From Nemertoderma westbladi (Eukaryota; Xenacoelomorpha; Nemertodermatida; Nemertodermatidae): a DNA stretch of 64,000 nt. The stretch's first letter is position 1, and the number at the start of each line of letters is the position of its first letter. The stretch covers positions 1 through 64,000 of the forward strand of contig JAUCBJ010008798.1 of NCBI GenBank assembly GCA_032718475.1, read 5' to 3'. This document shows positions 11,766 through 21,976 of this stretch, in pieces. The notes under the pieces are model-generated. The model was not told the origin of the DNA. It saw only the letters and a program-made list of their open reading frames with translations, and did no database searches. A program made the position numbers and the translations under genes.

Positions 11766-13067
11766 TTAGTCTTTCTTACGCTGACGGCGTTTACGCAGTT
11801 TTTTGAGGCTAGCAAGAGTCCTTTTCTCTTTGGGGCGAGCCACTTTACTAGGAGGGCTATAACTCCTGGGTGAAGGGTGCAATACAATTGCATCAGAAGG
11901 TTTAGGATTACGATCGGTATATCCGCCGGTCGAGGTACCTGGTTGATCGATATCAACTTCAGTGGAGCGAGGTCTAACTGCCTTTAGGGCGCGTCTTAGG
12001 ACAGCAGCTCCTACTGGTCCTTGACAGGTCGTCTGGACAATAGCGGTAGGTGGACCGTGAGTGGTGAGAAACTTCCTCGGTTTAATGGTTTTTTCCAGCT
12101 CGCGTTCTCGGGCTCGATATTCGTATTGCCGTCGAGATACTTCCTGTAACTCAGGGTGCGAGTTGATAAATAAATCGCCATACTCAGGGTCTTGACGGAT
12201 GAAATTGATCAAATGGTATGAAGTAATATCATTAGGATTGACGTTCCTGAGATATTTTCGAACAAATTTGGTGGAAATACACTCACCAACACGCTTCATT
12301 AGCTCGTAACTCGGTGTGCGTGTTTTTTGTTCAACAGATGCGAATAGATAAGGATGGAACGCGTAAACTCCCTCGTAGGCGCGTCCAGGGTAATAGCGAT
12401 AGCGGGACTCACAATGTAAATCCGCGTTCGCTTCCCAAGCTCGGATGTAGCGCAGGGTAATCATCTCATCTACGCTTTCTAAATCGCGGTTAAAAGGGCA
12501 ATTAAAACTGGCATGTCCTTTAAGTTGACAGTGATGGCATTGAGTCATAAATTGGGGGCAGACTGCAAAAATGTGCGAGTTATTAAGTCTGCAATACGCA
12601 CAATAGATCTCCATCATCGGTTGTTCGTGGAAATAGGAGCAGGGTACGTCTGAGTCCATAGGGGTGAAATGATCTCTCGATGCGCATAATCGGCAACGTT
12701 TTCGAGAAACATAGTTGGCGTGTCGATAATCGTATGCGGTGAGACATTGTGGACCTTGATACCATTCCAATACGTAGTCGTTATTGCTGCTCCGGGGCGC
12801 TGTAGGCTGAATCTCGTCAGATTCTAAGCATATTGGTTCGTCTTCCAATTGCATAGCTGATATAGGTGCGGCTGTCTCCGCAAGCGAACCCACTGTCTGA
12901 ACTTCCACGACAGAATAACCCGTGGGTATTCGAGGTCTTTGTATAACAGATGAATGTAAGTTCTGTATACAAACGTCCTTGAAAAGAGCAAATCCCGCGC
13001 TGTTTAACTTCTCCGCAGCTGAGTCTCTTAGGCTGAGTTTGGTGTCAGAGCGCGGTCCTTGAACTGA
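11766..13067 (-). CDS. BEL accessory protein X2, C-terminal part: zinc-knuckle protein of unknown role
   Basis: Open for 433 codons on the minus strand, 3' of pol, in the position where some LTR elements carry an envelope gene. It has three Cys/His clusters in a row: CRLCASRDHF...C, CAYCRLNNSHIFAVC (CX2CX5HX4C) and CHHCQLKGHASFNC, the last an exact CX2CX4HX4C zinc knuckle as in retroviral nucleocapsid. A central region without recognised domain follows, then a proline/serine-rich part and a very basic end (KKLRKRRQRKKD) that could bind nucleic acid or act as a nuclear signal. There is no signal peptide or membrane segment, so it is not an envelope. No in-frame ATG lies near the frame start; it probably continues from the overlapping frame 13528-13028 after a frameshift. 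Function unknown; nucleic-acid binding is inferred from the knuckles. Confidence 0.75.
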   Translation of the reverse strand, partial: SVQGPRSDTKLSLRDSAAEKLNSAGFALFKDVCIQNLHSSVIQRPRIPTGYSVVEVQTVGSLAETAAPISAMQLEDEPICLESDEIQPTAPRSSNNDYVLEWYQGPQCLTAYDYRHANYVSRKRCRLCASRDHFTPMDSDVPCSYFHEQPMMEIYCAYCRLNNSHIFAVCPQFMTQCHHCQLKGHASFNCPFNRDLESVDEMITLRYIRAWEANADLHCESRYRYYPGRAYEGVYAFHPYLFASVEQKTRTPSYELMKRVGECISTKFVRKYLRNVNPNDITSYHLINFIRQDPEYGDLFINSHPELQEVSRRQYEYRARERELEKTIKPRKFLTTHGPPTAIVQTTCQGPVGAAVLRRALKAVRPRSTEVDIDQPGTSTGGYTDRNPKPSDAIVLHPSPRSYSPPSKVARPKEKRTLASLKKLRKRRQRKKD

Positions 13068-13528
13068 CTATCAACGTTACAGAACGGAGTCAGAAAGCGC
13101 CGGAAACATTCAAAGCGGATGTATTTATTGTGTTCATCTAGCTTGGCGAGTTTGGTTCCAAGTATTAAGGGATGGGTGCGTATGGTACGACTGCACACAT
13201 CGGCTAGCCAACCGGCAAGTGCGGCGTTTTCAAAGATCGTGTATATAGCTAAGGAGGGACGAAGTGGAACACTCATAAAGCTATACACGGCTCCAGGTGC
13301 GGTCAATGGTCCGTCAAAGTATAAACGAGAATAATGATCTCCATATACTTGTTGGTAATTGATAGGATTTCCAACCTTGAAATTCCATCCGTATTCTTGA
13401 AAGGCAAGATGTCCGATGGAGGTTCGTTGTACTTTAGTAATGCCGCTGGGTGTATTGGCATACATAGTGCGGAAAAAACCTCGGCCTTCTGCCCAGGGAA
13501 CAATCAGTTCAAGGACATGTTTGCCTCA
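13028..13528 (-). CDS. BEL accessory protein X2, N-terminal part
   Basis: Open from about 13528 (after a TGA) to the stop at 13028-13030. The first ATG is at 13465-13463, giving 145 codons from there, but in-frame sequence upstream (HVLELIVPWAEGRGFFRT) also looks protein-like. The frame overlaps the 13067-11766 frame by about 40 bases, so one insertion or deletion within 13028-13067 would join them into a protein of roughly 560-590 residues. The segment has aromatic-rich motifs (GHLAFQEYGWNFKVG, YGDHYSRLYFDGPL) that I do not recognise. An acceptor-like TATATAG or ACTGAG near 13530-13540 would allow it to be a spliced downstream exon. Confidence 0.6.
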
Positions 13529-13560
13529 GTTGTTCTATATAAGATTTATATCCCCAACCA

Positions 13561-14220
13561 CTAAGGGAGGTGAACAACTAGATTTATGACACACAATGGT
13601 ACCAGTTGTTCACAGACTATCCGCGTATCCTTTTAGTCCTTGAATCACGGTCGTGGACTTAAGGAAATCCTTGGTGGTTGATTATCTATTCAACAACGAG
13701 AGGGTGGAAGTTGATATCATAAATATCAACAGAATGGTACATGGACAGGAGGTGCGGACACCAATATAAGCATCCAAATCAATAGTAAGGGGTGGGGAGG
13801 TTTATTAGGAGGTGGTATGATCCATACCACGATACGGCAATGATTGGTCGATCGTCTCCCAAAGCTCCGAGCACATTGGGAAGAGAAGGTGGGACGATGG
13901 GTGTTGTGTCGTTAATAGCGATGTATAGAGGGATAATGGTAGTAAGGAGGAGGAAGGATATATGGTAGTATCCATAAGATACCACAATGGACATGTTTTC
14001 CGTCACGTCATCATTCATTCTTGTCTTTTAATTGTGACACTGATCACAATAATTACAGGAAAATGATGAAGGAAGAGAAAATTACAGCCTCCCGAAGGAG
14101 ACCGCCCGCGAGCACCCGTGCCCCGGGGAAAACTATTCACATTATGGACCCTGGACATTAACCCATGTCTCTTCTCCAGTGGTTCTCCTCTATTTGTCTT
14201 TACAAGCCTTCTTCCACGTT
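13561..14220. other. Non-coding gap between accessory frames X2 and X1
   Basis: A minus-strand frame at 14018-13779 is hydrophobic (ISFLLLTTIIPLYIAI) but short, with no family match and no clear link to a neighbour. The rest shows no coding signal. It could be an intron between X1 and X2 or decayed sequence. Confidence 0.5.
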
Positions 14221-14598
14221 CTATCTTTCGAGTTGATTTCGAATAGAATTCTCGTGTTCTATTCTCGGTTTATCATACCGACTCCGCTGGGTATGATATT
14301 TAAATAAAAACATTTCCCTTTCGGTGTCTACATCGTCCGTATCATGTAAATCGATAGGATGACCAGTAGTTAAGAAGTCTATATACGTACCATTACGATG
14401 CGTATAGCGAGCGGTGAATTTTCTATAGTCCAATTCACGCGTAAGTTGCTCCTGGGACATTGGCGGTTCGATATAACGACCATCGTCCTCCGTAGTAATT
14501 GGACCAGCGTCGCCGCGTATCAAGCTATCGACAAACGCTTGTAAAGGTAGAGTATATCGCTCCCTGATACCAAGATCATCTTCTATCAACTCAGTCAT
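14221..14598 (-). CDS. BEL accessory protein X1, acidic, unknown
   Basis: 125 codons with a genuine ATG at 14598-14596. The protein is strongly charged and acidic (DDVDTEREMF, TTEDDGRYIEPP) and ends in a charged segment (KPRIEHENSIRNQLER). No signal peptide, membrane segment, cysteine cluster or known domain is visible. It lies on the element's coding strand between pol and X2, so it may be a separate small gene or the first exon of X2. No strong donor (GTAAGT-like) was found at its end. Confidence 0.55.
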   Translation of the reverse strand: MTELIEDDLGIRERYTLPLQAFVDSLIRGDAGPITTEDDGRYIEPPMSQEQLTRELDYRKFTARYTHRNGTYIDFLTTGHPIDLHDTDDVDTEREMFLFKYHTQRSRYDKPRIEHENSIRNQLER

Positions 14599-16209
14599 AT
14601 CTGCTATATGAGTTTATCAATATTATAATGAGTTTATATTTAGGCTAGCGGGCATCGCTGCCTACCCCTCTCTGCCCCCGGACAGTGCAAGATACTCAGC
14701 GCCGATGTACCGCCGTCGCTGTGCTTTCGCCAACGATGTAGCTACACAACGACAACGATAACCGGCACAAGTCACTCCACTGTCCGTCCCAAAGGCTTAG
14801 ATGTACTTCAGGTTCTTTCGGCAGAGTTAGGGCTACTTTCACAATTGCGACTCGCTACTGTAAACACACTTTAGCAGTAATATTCACCTATAAAAGCACA
14901 AATTCCACACAACTGTCACAAATTGTACACATTCGTGCCTTCCAGAATGTCACTTTATTATTATGTATCCTTGGATACTAGCAGTGCGCTATTTATTCCC
15001 TATGCTATTCAATGGGGCAAGCTTTCTATTGTTCTTTTAACTCACTTCTAATTCTAGCGTGGTTGTTGCCATGGTGACATTATGGAAAGCTAGCGGTAGA
15101 ATTAAGGTAATTCTCATGCATACAGATCTGGGATGCTATTTAATAGTAATTCTTTAATTGTCAATATCCTCTTTATACATGATTTTATGAATTTTATCGG
15201 CTATTGACTATATATTGGAGATTCTCGCACACTAATACACTTAATAGGGTGAATCTCCGCTCCCATGATCTATTAATTAATGGAATTTTGGGAATGTTAT
15301 AAATTGTATAAAAATGACAATTTATCAAATTCATTAAAAAAGGATTTTAATTTTTTTCTCGTAAATTTTATTATTTAATATTAAATAGACACAATTTTAT
15401 TCCAGAACATGTCTGGGGACTAGGATCCTTGATTCTAGGAAATTGGTCTTTTTAAGAATATCGGTAAGTGCTACGATATCTTAATCGACTAGAATTTTAA
15501 AGGATCTGAATTTTGACAAATTTGGTAAATATTAATAATTAATATTTAGGATGGGCACCGGTTTATTCCAGAACATGTCTGGGGACGTTAACCACTGATT
15601 CTAGAATTTTGTCTTTCAAGTATATCGGTGGGTACCACGATATCTTAATCGACTAGAATTACAGATGGTCAAAGGGTTTAACAGATTTATTTTGCGTTGT
15701 ACGCTACTGTTAAAGTGACATCACGCTACTATAGGTATTATTTAATATACGGTATGAGAGCAATATCGCACGAAGCAATGTCAGTGAGAAGAGGCAAGTC
15801 GTTTCCAAGGTCTACCCAGAGCTTGGTTTAGCCGAGACACGAGGGTCTGAATTTTGCATTCCTAATACTCTACTTACCAATAATACTTGAATATAGTAGG
15901 AGCTTTATTGTACTTTAATAAGTACGGATATTTCATCTTACTGTATTTATGTATTTGTAATGTAATACGGACAGTAAGGAAAGAGAAAAAGAATTATTTC
16001 TCGCCGTCGCACTAAATATATAATATATAAGTAATTAAGTAATAAACGCGAATATATATTGCACTAATCTACTAAATAATCGCTAAAATAACATTCTACT
16101 AAATAAAATTAAAGAAAACGATTATAATAAAATTACATAATAATATATACATAAATATAAAATGATAAGAATATAAAATAATATGGTCACACACCCACTC
16201 CAGACGCTG
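14599..16209. other. Non-coding stretch of the BEL element between pol and X1
   Basis: AT-rich, no coding signal. It contains a pair of direct repeats (15385-15500 and 15550-15665). It may hold a promoter or splice signals for X1/X2, but none could be identified by eye. Confidence 0.6.
15385..15665. repeat. Two imperfect direct repeats of about 110 bp, about 165 bp apart
   Basis: Both copies share TTTATTCCAGAACATGTCTG followed by GGGAC, a TGATTCTAG segment, a TATCGGT segment, and ACGATATCTTAATCGACTAG. The high conservation of the end block compared with the spacer suggests a recent duplication or a constrained signal within the 3' non-coding part of the BEL element. Confidence 0.8.
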
Positions 16210-16542
16210 CTAAGCTGGGGAGTCCCTAGATGTTCGTTGGATTAGGGAGGTGGTCGTGGGAAGAGTATCTTGTCTTCCATAGTTTCCGGAGAGTTCTCTG
16301 TCTCTTTCCAGTAAACATAAACGACCAACTGGGCGATTGAGCTGCTGTGTCTCGAAGACAATTCCCGGTTTCTTGAAGTTACGTCGCATGACGACGAGTT
16401 CTACCGATCGCACCAAACCGTCATCCGAGATGTGAGTCTCGATGATACGACCTGTCTGCCACCGCTTACGTGGAAGATCTGAATCCACAATAAGGACCAT
16501 GTCTCCAGCGCTGACGTTTTCTTGCTGCGCAAACCACTTAGT
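16210..16542 (-). pseudogene. Pao-type integrase C-terminal domain (DUF5641-like)
   Basis: The frame 16500-16210 begins MVLIVDSDLPRKRWQTGRI, with SVELVVMRR and RPVGRLCLLE further on. In-frame sequence just upstream (KWFAQQENVSAGD) shows the domain continues. This matches the C-terminal domain that follows the integrase core in BEL/Pao pol. It is in a different frame from the core (stop at 16543-16545), so one frameshift lies at about 16500-16545. Confidence 0.85.
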
Positions 16543-17934
16543 TCAAAGTTGTAGCGTGGGCAGATAATGTTTTTCGAAATGGTCAGTGAAACGACGGGAT
16601 AACAACTGCATAAGTTGCCAAGTTTGCCAGCAGTATTCGTCTCCGTCTGTGATTTCCGATTGCGGGAGCATGGCTACAGGTTTCTTCAGTAGGAAATGCG
16701 CGGGTGTTAGCGCTTCCAGGGAATCGGGACTCGATGAGACTGGCATAAGCGGTCTCTCGTTGAGATAGGCGGTGATTTCCTCCATTAACGTCCGCAAAAG
16801 TTCGTCGGTGAGATACGCGCGGCACGGCACTATAAAGTGAAATGCGGTCTTCACGCTCCTGATTAATCTCTCCCAACTTCCTCCCCACCAAGGGGCGTCG
16901 GCGGCGTTGAAGGTCCAGCTAGACGCTGTTACCCTTAGCTGATCGTCCACCTGTCTTTGGTTCCAATCTTTGACATAAGCTTTGATTTCATTGTTGGCAC
17001 CAATGAAGTTCGTTCCCTTATCAGATCTCATCGTGTTACTAGTTCCAAAGCGAGCGATCTGTCGTCGTAAGCTTAATAGGAAGCTGTTGGTAGATAAATC
17101 GTTCACCATATCGAGATGGATAGCTCTACAAGTCATACAAACAAAGATGACACACCATCTCTTGACTATAGTCCTAGCACGATATACTTCAATAGGGCCA
17201 AATAAATCTACACCGGTATTAGTAAAGGGTGGTTCATAGAAGCTTACTCGTTCCCTAGGTAATTCTGCCTCTCGCTGTGTTAAAGGCCTACTGAATGCTT
17301 TCCTACAGGGTATGCAGTTCCTAAGAACTTGGTTCAGAGCTCTACGGGGTTTATAAAAATAATAGCAAGTTCGGATTTCGCTAAGAACTCGTTCTCTACC
17401 AGCATGATAAAGTTTGCTGTGAACATCTACAATCATCTTGATTTGTATTTCAAGATTTCTAATGAGTATGGGAAACTTGGTGTCAAAGGATAATGGAGCA
17501 TTAGTTAATCTTCCTCCAACACGTATCAACCCATCTATCATTGTGCTAGAGAAACGATCCCTTAAGCGCATCTGTGGATTTCTCAACAACAGGAAATACT
17601 TATCGGAATCCTCATAGCATTGCAGGAGTCTCAGCATCTGCTTGTTGGTTTCTTCATGCTCCTGATAACTGATCTTCTTCCTCAGAAACCTGTCGGATAT
17701 CTTATATTTGGGAAGATCTTTAACAACATGGACCTGCACAGATGTCAGTGGAGCGGTATCACTATTGGTCTTCGCCCTGGAGTAATGATGATGAAAACAT
17801 CGTTTTAAATATGTAACGGCCTTACAGAGCCGATTCCAGGAACTGTAGTGATATATCGCTCTCTGCAGGAGAGGTGAGAGTCCTTGCGAGACGTCTGGTA
17901 TTCCAGATTTCCAATCCTTCTCTCTGATTTCCAC
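16543..17934 (-). pseudogene. BEL/Pao integrase
   Basis: Starts within the end of the RNase H/linker region (IPDVSQGLSPLLQ), then an HHCC-type zinc-binding segment (HSKLYHAGRERV...CIPCRKAF), then the catalytic core: first Asp in TNTGVDLFGP (about 17205), second in RSDKGTNFIG (about 17015) and Glu in GGSWERLIRSVK (about 16880). ALTPAHFLL and WQLMQLLSRRF near the end are typical Pao markers. It joins the cDNA to the target in the nucleus. The DDE residues are intact, but the frame is separated from RT by a stop and a deletion and from its own C-terminus by a frameshift, so the protein is probably not made whole. Confidence 0.92.
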
Positions 17935-18014
17935 AACAGGGCGACCTTGATTCCATCCGAAGTCTCAACTCTCAGGTAGGCTACTATACCTATTCCCATA
18001 TCGCTGGCGTCTCA
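17935..18014 (-). pseudogene. RNase H remnant with nonsense codon and large internal deletion
   Basis: The RT frame ends HVF, TGA (18014-18012), DASDMGIGIVAYL. The usual motif here is FCDAS, whose Asp is an RNase H catalytic residue, so the TGA most likely replaces the Cys codon. After about 25 residues the reading jumps (VALL... then VEIREKDWKSGIPDVS in another frame) into sequence that normally lies near the end of the RNase H/linker region. Something like 100 or more codons appear to be missing. Confidence 0.75.
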
Positions 18015-19067
18015 AAACACGTGGAGTTGATAGGAATACGTAGGGAGAACATGACCAAAATATGAACGGGAAATTATAAAGTTCTCGATGGCTGGTAGAG
18101 AATCTTCCCATTTCATCCACTTCTTTAATAATTCTCCCTTGAGTGGATCGTCCCATGAGTGGTTTTCAAGCCACATTTGTTGTACTAAACTCCGAGCAAT
18201 CAATATAACTGGGCTAATAAATCCCAATGGATCGAAATAAGTGCTCAGGATACTTAAACAAATCCGTTTAGTTCGAACTGGATTATCTCGCTGTTTTAGC
18301 TGGAAAAACAGGATATCTCTCTCTGTGTCCCATTTCAAACCAAGTGTCTTGGTTTCTGGAAGATCATCTTTGATTAGGTCTAGGTCTTTCGCTCCTCGAT
18401 CTTCTACCGGGATCAATTCCAGAAACTCACGGGAGTTGCTGGTGAATTTAGTTAACCGAAATCCACCTCTTTTTAAGCACTCTACCGTTCCTTTGGCGAC
18501 ATCAATGGCTTCTTCGACTGATGGAAGGGACTTTAAATTGTCGTCCATGTATATATCCCGTTTGATGTTGTCGATCACCTCTTTAGAGAAGGCTTCCCGG
18601 TTGTCATCAGCAGTGGTGCGCACCACTGAACAGGCGTTTGAAGGGCTCGAGATTATCCCAAAAGCCTGGATGGTCATCCAATATTCCACCGGTTTCTGGT
18701 TGAGGTCTCCTTCAGGCCACCACAGAAACCGTAGTCTATCTCGATCCCTATCCAGCGCCTTAACTTGTAAGAACATGCCTTCTATATTGGAGGCGAAAGC
18801 GATTGAATATTGTTGTAATCTTAAGAGTATTCCCAACAAGGATTGGAGTAAGTTGGGTCCTGGTAACAACTCGGAATTAAGGGATTGGCCCATGTAAAGG
18901 GTGGAGCCATCAAACACTACTCGTACCTCATTAGGTTTACCGGGTTTGGGAACGTAATGATGTGTTAAATAATACATTCTCTCAGTTATAGGTGTTCCTT
19001 CCGGTACTCACTCCGCATATCCTTTGTTAATAAATTTCTTCAACTGCGTCTGATACATTTTTTAGCT
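18012..19067 (-). pseudogene. BEL/Pao reverse transcriptase
   Basis: Contains EVRVVFDGSTLYMGQSLN, LLPGPNLLQSLL, the RLRFLWWPEGD block, the catalytic YMDD in IKRDIYMDDNLKSLPS (about 18540-18550) and, downstream, TLGLKWDTERD, STYFDPLGFISPV and WMKWEDSLP, all characteristic of Pao RT and the following connection region. The reading starts upstream at about 19067 (QTQLKKFINKGYAE), but an in-frame TGA at 19010-19008 cuts it, and a frame change near 19065 separates it from the preceding frame. RT copies the element RNA into cDNA; here the frame is broken at both ends. Confidence 0.93.
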
Positions 19068-19837
19068 GAAGAATTTGCCTTAAGACGTCGATGTAGTTGA
19101 GCAATTCTTTTCTCCGCCAAGGGTCTGTTGTTTATGAATTTTGGTTCTCGCTTTCGGAAAGGTAGACCGATTTCATATCTACCTTGATCTTTAAGAAAAC
19201 GTGTAGTTGTCTCTTGGATCTGCTTGGCTCTTTCTTCTTCTACCGATAGGGCCTTATCGTATGAATTGGGTTCTACAGCCTCTTGAGTAAAGAATCGTAC
19301 GGCGTGTTCATCCCGAGTTTTTGCATTATAACGTTCAATGACGTCATTCAGTTCGTCATTATAGTCGACGCGTTCTGATGGACGAATGAGATGACATAGG
19401 TTCACTTGGTTTTGCCAAGTCTCGTTTTCCGTAAGGAGATCAATGGTACTCTCCTCGTCGAAGAGTTGGTGGATATCGTCGTTATCTGAGGAGTATGGTG
19501 TTCCCTCAGTTGGATCGTCTAACTCACTGCTCTCCACTTCCCATTCTCTTACTTGATATACCTGATCTTTCGGTAATCTTTCCATGAGAGTTCTACGGGA
19601 AGGGCCAGTAATGTACCAACCCACTCTAGTTCTTCCCGCATAGGCTTGTAGTGGTTGCGGTTGAGCAGGCCGTTTCTCCAATGTCTCGAGCGCCTCATGC
19701 GCATTTTGACCGATGAGTATTTGCACTCCAGGGTAATCTGTGTTGAATCTAGGTATATTAAGCTGCTGGGTGGAATCGTCCTCATCCCAGTTATAAGGTT
19801 CTACTTGGCTGGTAGCGAAGTTCTTTATCGCCACCAT
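19040..19837 (-). pseudogene. BEL/Pao pol segment between protease and RT
   Basis: 265 codons with YPGVQILIGQNAHEAL, a counterpart of the LIG(Q/A)D block of Pao proteases, then GRTRVGWYITGP, which matches the LGW-V-G-P block. An acidic linker follows (DNDDIHQLFDEES), then EERAKQIQETTTRF and GRYEIGLPFRK, which corresponds to GRYEVGLPWK just before Pao RT. It is out of frame with the protease frame above (break near 19840-19865) and with RT below (break near 19040-19067). Confidence 0.9.
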
Positions 19838-19863
19838 TTTTACTGACCTTATACTATGTTCTC

Positions 19864-20834
19864 CTAGTTCGTCCTGGGGGTGGACAACGCACCTACATAA
19901 TAATCAGCTATCACTGTAGATTTCCAAACCTGCATAATTCCTGACATGTTTAACTTAGTTCGGAACTTGGGTTGTCCAGCAAATATGTCTTCGGCTAGTT
20001 CTTTGTCGATGAATGTTCCTGTGCTACCGGAGTCAAGGAGGGCGTTCACTATATAACTCCTTTTAGGTCCGTGGACCCTTAACTGCACTACTGGAAATTC
20101 TCGGATTCCTACATTGGAAGTTGGTGCTTTCCAAGATGGTTGTCGGTCAGAAGTAGTTAGGGTGAGCTCGCTGTCGGTGTCCTTTTCATACGTAAGTGCT
20201 CGATACACTGCGGTGTTTATCATGTAACAGGATTTGTCTTCGTCGGAGAATTCGTCCGTATAGAATCCTTCCATCTCAGAACTTTGGTCAGTGTCGTTCA
20301 CATCACTGAATTGGACATGCAGTTCGGAATCACTTACCTGACTCGGGCTGTTTCGCTCGAATTCAGTGTGCAACAAGATATGATGTTTCGCACCGCACTT
20401 TGCACACCTTACGTCGGAGTAACAGGTTCGCCGTTGGTGTCCTTGTCTGAGGCAATTATAACACAACTGCTTATCCCACATGACTTCCCGTCTATCCTTT
20501 AATGATTTCTTTAGGAATTCATCGCACACATTCAAACGGTGGGGCCCGTCACACAGCGCGCATTTCGGTTTGATGTTACTTACCTTATTTTGAGTAACGT
20601 TGTGCACACTCGTTCTTTTTTCGGGCTTTCTTACCTGAATTCTCTTAGGAGACGTAGGAGGAGTTTTTCTTACCTGTTCTCTCCTGTCATTGGTTCGAGA
20701 CTTGAATTTACTTCGCTTGCGTCCTTCTGGGCTCCTCCCCGAGGCGCACCCACGAGGCGGACGCTTTCCCACCACCCTTGGGGCCAGTTGACCAGACTGG
20801 GCCGTAGGGTAGCCCGATGCTTCCCGGGTTCAAT
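19864..20834 (-). pseudogene. Zinc knuckles and aspartic protease of the BEL/Pao element
   Basis: A basic N-terminal part (RKRSKFKSR) is followed by three Cys/His clusters: CALCDGPHRLNVC, CYNCLRQGHQRRTC and CAKCGAKHH. An acidic stretch comes next, then the protease active site NALLDSGSTGTFID (about 20005-20045). The knuckles bind the genomic RNA and the protease matures the polyprotein. The frame opens at a TGA at about 20835 with no good ATG, so it must be joined to gag by splicing, recoding or a lost frame. Three AGGTAAG-type and two further GTAAG words in phase occur within the first 500 bases. Confidence 0.9.
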
Positions 20835-21976
20835 TTTCAATCCCCCAATCACACCGGCACAGCTCGTCGGTGTAGCCAGATGGTCGGCTACTGTCAACTT
20901 ACTGTGGCCTGACTGTACATTGAGCCAACTCAGAGAGTCAACCGGCGGGTGGACCAGTCGATAGCGATCGAGCATCAAGGTCGCCCTTGAGCCAAACCGA
21001 CGGTCTTGTCCCAAGTGGGCTTGCGCTACCCACATGGAATATTGACACGTTTTCACCCGCCTCGCCGGCAGTATTGAGGGGAAGTCGGTTCCACAAACAA
21101 TACTGTCTAGCTTAAAACTAAGAACAAGTCACCACTTACCAGTCACTGTACACGTGTACTCAATAGATGCTCACGAAATCAAGTACACAACGGTAAACAT
21201 AAATCTGACGCATACCATGCACACACAGAGGACGTAATCGGGAAAGACAAATCGGTGACAAATCAGAGGGGACAAAATTGTATCGACTGATAAAAGAGTC
21301 GAGAGTACCTTATTTTGCCGTCAGGGCAAAATAACTTTGTGTGCACAAAGTATGCTGGGGCGCAGTAAAGATATGGTCCTACTAATAACCGGCGGCGACT
21401 GAACCAACCGGCAAGGTTTCCCACACTCACTCGCAGTGGCCATACACACACTCACGTATACCACGTACCCACAGCAACAGAAAGCTTAAGCAAACTGCCA
21501 CTGATCGTCCACACACAAACCACAGATTCCAGAGTATCATTCACTCGGACCACACTACAACACCAACCCCTCCTTGCAGCCGATATTCCGGGTGCCACCT
21601 CCATTCCAATAGTAGTACCAACAGAATCATCAGAAACCTGCCCATTCCGATGCAACACCTCCATTCCAATAGTGCTACCCTGGGAAAAGACACGTTTTGG
21701 CAACCGATCGGAGACAGTAAAGAGTCTGGTCAACTCATACATACCAAACATAGACCTACCACATAAACCACATAGACCACAGATCACACTAAGCCACCAC
21801 CCCTACTGTGTACAGGACTGGCAGTACGGCAACAGGCCGACTAGACGGTACCACGGCACCATGTTGATTCATGGTTCGTAAGACACGAGGGCTTTCAGTA
21901 ACTCCCTTGCACTATACCTAAGATTTAACGTGCCCCCACACCCTCACGAGCCCGCCGCCGCCTGTTAGACGCACCC
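20835..21976 (-). other. Unexplained 1.1-kb gap between gag and the knuckle/protease frame
   Basis: Most BEL elements have gag and pol in one frame or overlapping. Here the gag stop (21979-21977) and the start of the next usable frame (20834) are separated by sequence with no retroelement motif. The gag end reads AAAGAG|GTGAGG, which fits a splice donor, and CCCCAAG near 20780 could be an acceptor. A retained-intron or inserted-sequence origin are both possible. Confidence 0.5.

Noticed and set aside
13779-14018. Envelope fragment between X1 and X2
   Set aside because: A hydrophobic stretch exists, but it is short, lacks a cysteine pattern and has no link to a longer frame.
18241-18897. 218-codon plus-strand frame
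   Set aside because: Antisense shadow of the BEL reverse transcriptase.
20670-21056. 128-codon minus-strand frame in the gag-pol gap
   Set aside because: No start context or motif, and its end overlaps the knuckle frame in another phase; kept as part of the unexplained gap.
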